Below, one piece after another: positions 57,993-64,000 of a stretch of DNA of 64,000 bases (position 1 is the first letter of the stretch; each line of letters starts with the position of its first letter). The translations under genes were made by a program, and so were the position numbers. The stretch lies in NCBI GenBank assembly GCA_032164245.1, contig JAVMKO010000007.1, positions 3,782,001 through 3,846,000 of the forward strand. The letters are read 5' to 3'. The DNA is from Sternotherus odoratus. Its lineage: Eukaryota > Chordata > Testudines > Kinosternidae. The notes below the pieces were generated by a model. It worked only from the letters and a program-made list of their open reading frames with translations, had not been told where the DNA came from and ran no database searches.

Positions 57993-59155
57993 CTAGTGAA
58001 AATACCCGGTGTTGCTCGGGTCCGTCGGAGGTGGGGAGGGGGCAGAGAGCTGAGCGAGTGCGGGGTCCGTTGGAGGGGGGAGGGGGCAGAGAGCAAACCT
58101 GACACCCCCACCTCACTTACCCCTCGACCAACTCCGACTCACATTTTCACCCCCCACCCAAACCCAACACCCCCACCTCACCCCCTACCAACCGCAACAC
58201 CCCCTGACCAACACCCACACCTCACCCCCCGTAGACCAAACCTGACACACCCACCTCACTTCCCCCCCAACCAAACCCGACACCCCTACCTACCACCACA
58301 AGCAAACCTGACACCCACACCTCACTTACCCCTCGACCAACCCCGACCCCCCTCCTCACCCCCTCAAACAAACCCAACACCCCCACCTTACCCCCCCACC
58401 AAACCCAACACCCCCTGACCAACCCCAACACCCACACCTCACCCCTCACCCACCCCGACACCTTCCCACCCCCCCAGACCAAACCCAACACCCCCAGCTC
58501 ACTTACCCCCCCCCGACCAAACCCGACACCCCCACCTCACCCCTAGACCAAACCCGACACCCTCACCTCACCCCCCAACCAAACCCGACACCCCTACCTC
58601 ACTTACCCTCCGACCAAACCCAACTCGGGTCCGTCGGAGGTGGGGAGGGGGCAGAGAGCTGAGCGAGTGCGGGGTCCATTGGAGGGGGGAGGGGGCAGAG
58701 AGCTGAGCGAGTGCGGGGTCCATTGGAGGGGGGAGGGGGCAGAGAGCTGAGCGAGTGCGGGGTCCGTTGGAGGGGGGAGGGGGCAGAGAGCTGAGCGAGT
58801 GCGGGGTCCGTGAGAGGTGGGGAGGGGGAAGAGAGCTGAGCAAGTGCGGGGTCCGTTGGAGGGGGGAGGGGGCAGAGAGCTGAGCAAATGCAGGGTCCAT
58901 TGGAGGGGGTATTATGACATCATAACTATGTCACAGAGAACAGCAGCTACCCAGCTGATGTGATTGGCCTTTAAATAATTTCACCACTGGGGGGCGTCAG
59001 AGGTGAGATTTGAAACATTTTCGACTCTTACCCTGATTAGGACCCTAAGACCTCTAACTGTACCAAATTTCAAGTCTCTAGCTCAAACGGTGTGGAATGA
59101 GTAAGTGCACGTACATACACGCACGCAAACACCATTTGACTTATATATATATAGA
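57993..59155 (-). mobile_element. Non-autonomous Helitron, 1163 bp
   Basis: On the minus strand the element starts TCTATATATATATAAGTC and ends with a hairpin (ACCCG ... CGGGT, plus-strand 58004-58021) followed by ATTTTCACTAG. The 5' TC, the 3' hairpin about 11 bases from the end and the terminal CTAG are Helitron features. The flanking bases are A before TC and T after CTAG on that strand, the expected AT target, with no duplication. No Rep/helicase gene. The interior is mostly two interleaved tandem arrays. Confidence 0.88.
58019..58915. repeat. G-rich 44-bp array interrupted by a C-rich array
   Basis: The 44-bp unit GGGGTCCATTGGAGGGG ... GCAGAGAGCTGAGCGAGTGC repeats from about 58626 to 58915 (starts at 58671, 58715, 58759). 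The same unit occurs about twice at 58019-58094. Between them (58095-58625) lies a C-rich array of irregular units such as ACCAAACCCGACACCCCCAC and CTCACTTACCCC. So the C-rich array appears to have been inserted into, or grown within, the G-rich one. Confidence 0.9.
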
Positions 59156-60060
59156 TGGAAGGCAAGAGCTGTGGGGCTAGTTATGGACTGAGTGAATTGT
59201 GCTCTGAGGACCACCTGCTCCAGAACTCAACATTTCTTCCGCCCTGTGGGCTTAAGGGAAACCTAACACCACATTTTTGGTTCTTTATTAATTTAATTTG
59301 CAAAATAGCCATGCAGCGGATAGAGTTAATGCTGGTTTATCCACCAAAAATTATGCATCAAAGACAAGCTGTCTCCAGAACTAACTGACTGAGGACAGAG
59401 GTGGATTGAGACCACGGTGCTAATCTATCAGAAAGGCAAGAAAGAAACATGCGTAAGATTTATAGGACACGACATGCCAAATTTAAAAGTGTGGGGAGAA
59501 AAAACTCCTGGCAAACCTGTGTAAATCCCTTCTATCCTGGGGTTTGTTGAAGAATGACAGCTTATTCCCATCTCTCGCAATTTGTTCAGAGCCTCTCAGC
59601 CATTCAAAGTCCACTTTCCATCAGCAGGACTGCCAAACTCTATGATGATCAATTTTGATCTAGCTGCTGCTTAAAGAAAAAGTGCGGAGCAGGATGACCG
59701 GAGCTATTATAGATAGCTACAGGCTCGTTCCCTACAACTTTCCTGATCATTCAATTTCAAACATTCCATTAGTCTTCGTGGTAGTCATAATCTTTGCTGG
59801 TGGGAGTTCAGGCAGACAGTATTGCTTGTCATTTCAAATTAATGCATTAGATTTTTGAACCATGGGATGTCTTCAGAACAATGGTCTTACTTTCAGGAAG
59901 AAATGTTTGAAAGGGGCTAAAAAGGAGCTACATAGACATTGACATACACAGTCAAGCTACATAGGTTGAACTAAATTCAGAGGGAGTCTAAGCTGGTGTA
60001 AGTTACACCTTCCAGTCCCATCAGCATGTATGTATCACCTATTGAGACCCACATTCACTT
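59156..60060. other. Unannotated sequence
   Basis: No exon or repeat recognised. Confidence 0.3.
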
Positions 60061-60067
60061 CAACATA

Positions 60068-60482
60068 TGCTTGGTCTACACTTAAAACTTATACCAGTGG
60101 AGCTATTTCAGTTAAGGATGTAAAATGTTAACCAGTTAACCAGTAACCATTAGTCTTACTGGTTAACCGCCTTAACCATTAACCTCAGTGGCCGCCCACC
60201 AGCCAGAGCGGGTCAAGCCATAGCTCCCAGCCAGAGCAGGGCCATCAGAGCGGGCCCAGCCACTTAACCTGTTAGCCATTTAAACAAAATATTTGTAATC
60301 GTTTAAACGGTTAACTTTTTAAGCGGTATTTACATCCCTCATTTCAGTCAGGGATGTGAGTGTTTCTAATGTCATTTGGGGAAGCGGTGTTCCGACATTA
60401 GCAGAAAAACTCCTGTTGGGATGTGCTGCATCTATACTAGGTGGCTATGCTGACGTAGGCTGTGCAGTGTAGACAGAGTCTT
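60068..60482. mobile_element. MITE with GTCTACAC ends, split by a hAT element
   Basis: TGCTTGGTCTACACTTAAAA and TATACCAGTGGAGCTATTTC on the left; GCTGACGTAGGCTGTGCAGT and GTGTAGACAGAG on the right. Family resembles 32916-33209. Ends approximate. Confidence 0.6.
60113..60340. mobile_element. Non-autonomous hAT element, 228 bp
   Basis: Exact 8-bp duplication ATTTCAGT at 60105-60112 and 60341-60348. Ends TAAGGATGTAAAATGTTAAC and ...AAGCGGTATTTACATCCCTC are imperfect inverted repeats. Subterminal TTAACCAGTTAACCAGTAACC-type repeats occur on both sides; hAT elements often carry such subterminal motifs. Confidence 0.8.
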
Positions 60483-60484
60483 TG

Positions 60485-60935
60485 GACTACTACAGCCAGG
60501 CCTAGACTGGGTTTCCCCAGAGGGTTGACCACAACCGGCCGACATGATGCACTGTCTACAGTAGGTGAAACATCCTGTTAAAACATGTTAGCCAAGGCTT
60601 TTAAAACATGACCTATTTACCTAGCTAGATAGGGCCTTCGTTTAACTGAGCCTAACTGAGAGAAGGGGAAAGGAATAGATTATCAGGATTTACTTTTATT
60701 AATTGTTCACGTTTCATTGCCCGATCAGGACCCAAGATGCAACAAGTGGGTGCAAGCAAAGAGAAGGAAGGAGGGAGGGAGGCCCTGGAAAACAACATTA
60801 GGATCTCAGATTTATACGAATGAGCAAGCTACGTGCACAGCTGGATGGTTTCGGATCAGTTAACTTTAAAACAAAATTACAAAATATAAGCAAATTAATA
60901 AAATAAACCTTAGAAATCCTATCTACTTAGCGACG
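60485..60935. other. Unannotated sequence
   Basis: Another possible MITE end at 60505-60565 (AGGCCTAGACTGGGTTTCCC, CACTGTCTACAGTAGG). Otherwise nothing recognised. Confidence 0.3.
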
Positions 60936-60939
60936 CCTA

Positions 60940-61560
60940 AAGTCTAAGCAGCTCGGAGACTTTGGGAGCTGGGCCTGACCTGGGAGTTTGATCTGCTGTG
61001 TTATGGGAACTTGTGGGGAAGGACTTCACCTTGAACTCACTCTAGTTTCTCTTCATTTCTCTTGTAACTGTTTCTGGCTTTAATGCCTTATACTTGTACT
61101 CACCTGGAACATCTCTCCTTGTAGGTAAATAAACTTGTTTTATTCTTCAATCAAAACGAATCCAGTATTGTGAACTATGTGGGGAACTCCTTTTAGGGTG
61201 GCAAACTGTTGTGTATTGAGCCTCTTGGAGGGGCAACGGGCCTAATATATCTGGACTATCCAGGAGAGGGTAGGCGAGTGCAGAACATCTGGTTTGGAAG
61301 GAAATTCCAGGACTTGAAGCATGTTGGGGTCACCCTGCAAGTGGTAGCCAGGTGGTGGAAGTCAGAATGTGACTTATGTGTGGCTGGCAGGCTACACTAT
61401 ACACAGACACTTGGGGAGGGGAGGTGACCTCTGTGCTTGAAGGCTGTTGTGAGCAGCCCAGTGGGAGCTACATCAGCAAAGCATCATGAGGCACCCAAGG
61501 GTGCAGGGCAGAGGTGACCCAGCCCCTCACTGGTTTGGATGGTATCCCGGAATGTCGCAA
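60940..61560 (+). repeat. Probable LTR-type retroelement fragment
   Basis: GGTAAATAAACTTGTTTTAT (polyadenylation-type signal), then GAGCCTCTTGGAGGGGCAAC, CCAGGAGAGGGTAGGCGAGT, GTTGGGGTCACCCTGCAAGT and GACCCAGCCCCTCACTGGTT follow the order of a repeat I recall from turtle genomes. No pol sequence or second LTR is visible, so its class and ends are uncertain. Confidence 0.4.
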
Positions 61561-61564
61561 TATC

Positions 61565-62085
61565 ACATTATGTAGTCTTGTTAATATTTATTATTTGGCA
61601 TGTATATTGTGGTAGCACACCAAGAGAACAACCAATCGAGGGCCTCACAAACATATAGGGACGGACAGTCCTTGCACCGAAGACCTTAGCACGATAGGCT
61701 TACTGCAATTGAAATAATTTCACATGTAAATTACACGGGTCTTTTCATGAAATGTCCTTGATCTCTGATAGATCTTACAGGTGCTTGATGGATTGCAGTA
61801 TGGAATTTTAAACTCTCCCAGTTTGTGTGCATGGAGCGTGTCTAAGGATTGTAAACCTCTTTGTGCTCTTTACATTGGTTAGCACAATACTGCCTCTGCT
61901 AAGTATTGTTTTCCGTGACTCAGATTAATTCTAGGAGGCCACCAGCAGATAGCTCACAAGAATCACCAGTTCTTCTCTACCTCATATCTCTACCGCACAC
62001 ATGCCTAAATTGTATTCAAATCCAAAGACTGTTCAGGAAAGAACCAAACCATCCTGAACTGTATTTTCTCTATTCTCTCTTCCAG
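61565..62085 (+). other. NRG1 intron immediately upstream of the EGF exon
   Basis: No repeat recognised. It ends in the pyrimidine-rich tract TATTTTCTCTATTCTCTCTTCCAG that forms the splice acceptor at 62084-62085. Confidence 0.7.
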
Positions 62086-62215
62086 CCACTTCTACATCTA
62101 CAACGGGGACAAGTCATCTCACAAAATGTGACATAAAGCAGAAACCTTTCTGTGTCAATGGGGGAGAGTGTTACATGGTCAAAGACCTTCCAAACCCCCC
62201 CAGATATTTGTGCAG
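62086..62215 (+). CDS. NRG1: Neuregulin-1 exon, first part of the EGF-like domain (internal exon)
   Basis: NRG1 is a membrane-anchored growth factor; its EGF-like domain binds ERBB3/ERBB4 outside the cell. The exon reads, after a 2-base partial codon, TSTSTTGTSHLTKC, then DIKQKPFCVNGGEC, then YMVKDLPNPPRYLC, and ends with 2 bases of a split Arg codon. It holds four of the six EGF cysteines; the last two lie on the next exon in this family, which is outside the window. The Ser/Thr-rich start is the end of the spacer that precedes the EGF domain. The acceptor follows a pyrimidine tract ending TCTTCCAG, and the donor is CAG|GTAAG. The KCDIKQK form, as I recall it, is that of avian NRG1 rather than mammalian. 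NRG2 and NRG3 differ in the FCVNGGEC to YLC stretch. Only the exon is called; the rest of the gene is not visible. Confidence 0.95.
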
Positions 62216-64000
62216 GTAAGAAGCCTTTTGCTTATTTCAGTGGAGGCACCATGTTTCTCATGTACTTTTTCCTCAAAGTAATTGCTTTAATATCTGGACA
62301 GTTCTCTCTCCCACAAACGGCCCAGCAGATACATAACAGAAGAATTAGATGCATCTTCATCTTTGTGCGGCAGAGTTGATATGAAAACTCTCCAACTATT
62401 GAGAATGACATCTGTGTAACAGGGCTTGTGTTCATTGCAATGTTAACTCAAGGTATAATTTGAGTTTTGCCCCTAACCTGACTCCCATCCCCACACAGAA
62501 TCTCTAGCTCAGGTTAAGTGGTGCTCTATACTCGGGGAAGCGGTTGAAGCTGGAGTGGTGCTGACACTTGAGGTTTGTCGATACTACAATCACGGTGTGT
62601 GATTGCCGCTCATGTAAACATCCCCAAACTAGCTTTAATCTCGCTAGCTCTGGTCCAGAGCAGAGAAGCCGCTTGACACCCTTGAGCTAATAATGCTGTG
62701 GGGCTGCAACAGCTGAAGTTACAACAATTCGTCAACGGCTGATCCAATCACTGTGCTGCTAATCCCATCGCTCTGTGTAGCTGGAGTGTTGTTTCACAGT
62801 GTCATTGGTCTCACTTGCGAGGCTAGTCTAGAGGAGTGGAATAGCTCAAGTGTACTCACTGTTGCAATGAAGCCAAGCCCATAGATAGCTCACACAACAC
62901 AAGAGTTATTAAAACTCCACAGATGATTTCACTCAAGCCCATGCTTAGCCCGACGTGCGTGCCTGAGACCCTTCTTGAATCGAAGCCTAGTTTCGCTATT
63001 GCAAACAAAGCCAAATCAGAGCATACATCAGCCCATTATTCTGCAGAAGATCCGGTATAAATAGAGTTGCTGTGGCTGAAGCTTTGCATCTTGCCATAGC
63101 ACAATGTACAGCAGGTACCTTGAGAGCTGTCGTGGTGCTGATAACAGACGAGAGCCGGATGCAACCGAGTGCCCTGAACTCTCAGCTTCAACACATGGCA
63201 TTCAGTATCCTGCAGAACTGAACCTTAAGGGAACTTTTCTCTGTATGAACATTGGCATTTTCAAGAGAGGCAGCAGAAGCTAGTCAATAAGATACACAAT
63301 CTGGTGTAATCGCATGAATTTCCAGTCTTATAAAGACTAAAAATCAAAACCCAGTTATTGCAAAACCCAATAATTGCTCTTCTGCAATATCATGTAAAGT
63401 GAGGGTGAAGAGATACCTTGCTTTCACATGGAAAGGAGAAGATGGAAATTGCTTCCAGGAAATACTAGCTGCACTCTAGTGAAACACTTTCTGTTCACTT
63501 TGGTTTTGCCTTTTTCTATGGATCTTATCTGCAGTTAACAAGATTTTTTTCACGAATTCCCCAGCTGCTGGAGTCATGACTATTTATTCTAGGGCTGTTT
63601 ATAACCATTTTCCTTCATGGAAAAGTACCAACTCTGTTTTTGGACAATTGTACCAAAACAACATGGTCATCAAAATCGAGCAGCGCCAGATGACCCAATT
63701 TTAATACTACACCCCTGGGAACCTACCAGAAACCGGCTCCTGTTCTTCCACTTCTTCATTTGCTCCTCGTACACCATTCAGAACATTTCAGAGCAGCTCC
63801 ATGCCTGTGCACATAACACATTCGCTGTGTGCATAACATTTTTACTATTGATTGCTCTGTTGAATTTAGAATTCACCTCTTTTTCACTGGATCTCAGGAC
63901 TTTCTTTTTTAATTGCCAGATCTGACAGTGTTTGTACTTTATTATTGTCATTTCATTTTATGTTAAATATCCCAGGCCCTCTTACACAATTTTTTTCATG
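62216..64000 (+). other. NRG1 intron downstream of the EGF exon, mostly unannotated
   Basis: Starts with the GTAAG donor. No further exon is recognised. About 62560-62680 resembles a degraded foldback MITE of the family with GTCTACA-type ends (GTTTGTCGATACTACAA, then CATGTAAACATCCCCAAACTAGCTTTAATC). The 102-codon open frame at 63617-63925 has no recognisable domain. The rest shows nothing I can name. Confidence 0.4.

Noticed and set aside
58568..58900. Proline/serine-rich open frames in the Helitron arrays
   Set aside because: Produced by the 44-bp array; the same motif repeats without any domain.

Overview
This window is vertebrate genomic DNA from one large, repeat-rich intronic region. 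Three things point to a turtle, most likely a hidden-necked (cryptodiran) one: many CR1 LINE fragments, tRNA-derived SINEs whose 3' tail matches the CR1 tail, and families of short hAT, pogo/Tigger-like and Harbinger-like elements plus a Helitron and a Penelope-like element. A crocodilian is a weaker alternative. There is no sign of bacterial or plasmid DNA.

The only host coding sequence I can support is one 130-bp exon at 62086-62215 (+). It encodes the start of the EGF-like domain of neuregulin-1 (NRG1) and has a good acceptor and donor. By inference the 62 kb upstream and 1.8 kb downstream are NRG1 intron. I saw no immunoglobulin, spacer, cysteine-rich (type III) or later NRG1 exon.

Layout. 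883-3299: a pogo-like element filled by a 48-bp GC-rich array. 3385-4272: a CR1 3' end split by a Penelope-like insertion. 4669-5750: a roughly 320-bp unique segment duplicated in inverted orientation. 7.4-8.5, 20.2-21.2, 23.2-24.1, 25.4-25.9 and 28.1-28.7 kb: CR1 remnants. 10.0, 13.3, 17.1, 19.1 and 26.3 kb: small hAT elements. 31-36 kb: Harbinger-like MITEs, old foldback repeats and an LTR-like stretch. 40.4-42.4 kb: a broken Ty3/gypsy integrase with one short LTR, and a SINE. 43.2-44.7 kb: a hAT element full of tandem arrays, nested in a CR1-type repeat. 45.7-46.6 kb: a Tigger-like element nested in a MITE. 50-51.7 kb: two hAT elements and a SINE. 58.0-59.2 kb: a Helitron with internal minisatellites. 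60.1-60.3 kb: a hAT nested in a MITE. 61-61.6 kb: an LTR-like stretch. 62.1 kb: the NRG1 exon.

Two observations stand out. First, several unrelated DNA transposons (pogo-like, three hAT, Helitron) carry tandem arrays or duplications between intact termini. Second, two repeat families carry a hammerhead-ribozyme-like core in which the helix II sequences differ but still pair. All coordinates of repeats without a stated target-site duplication are approximate.
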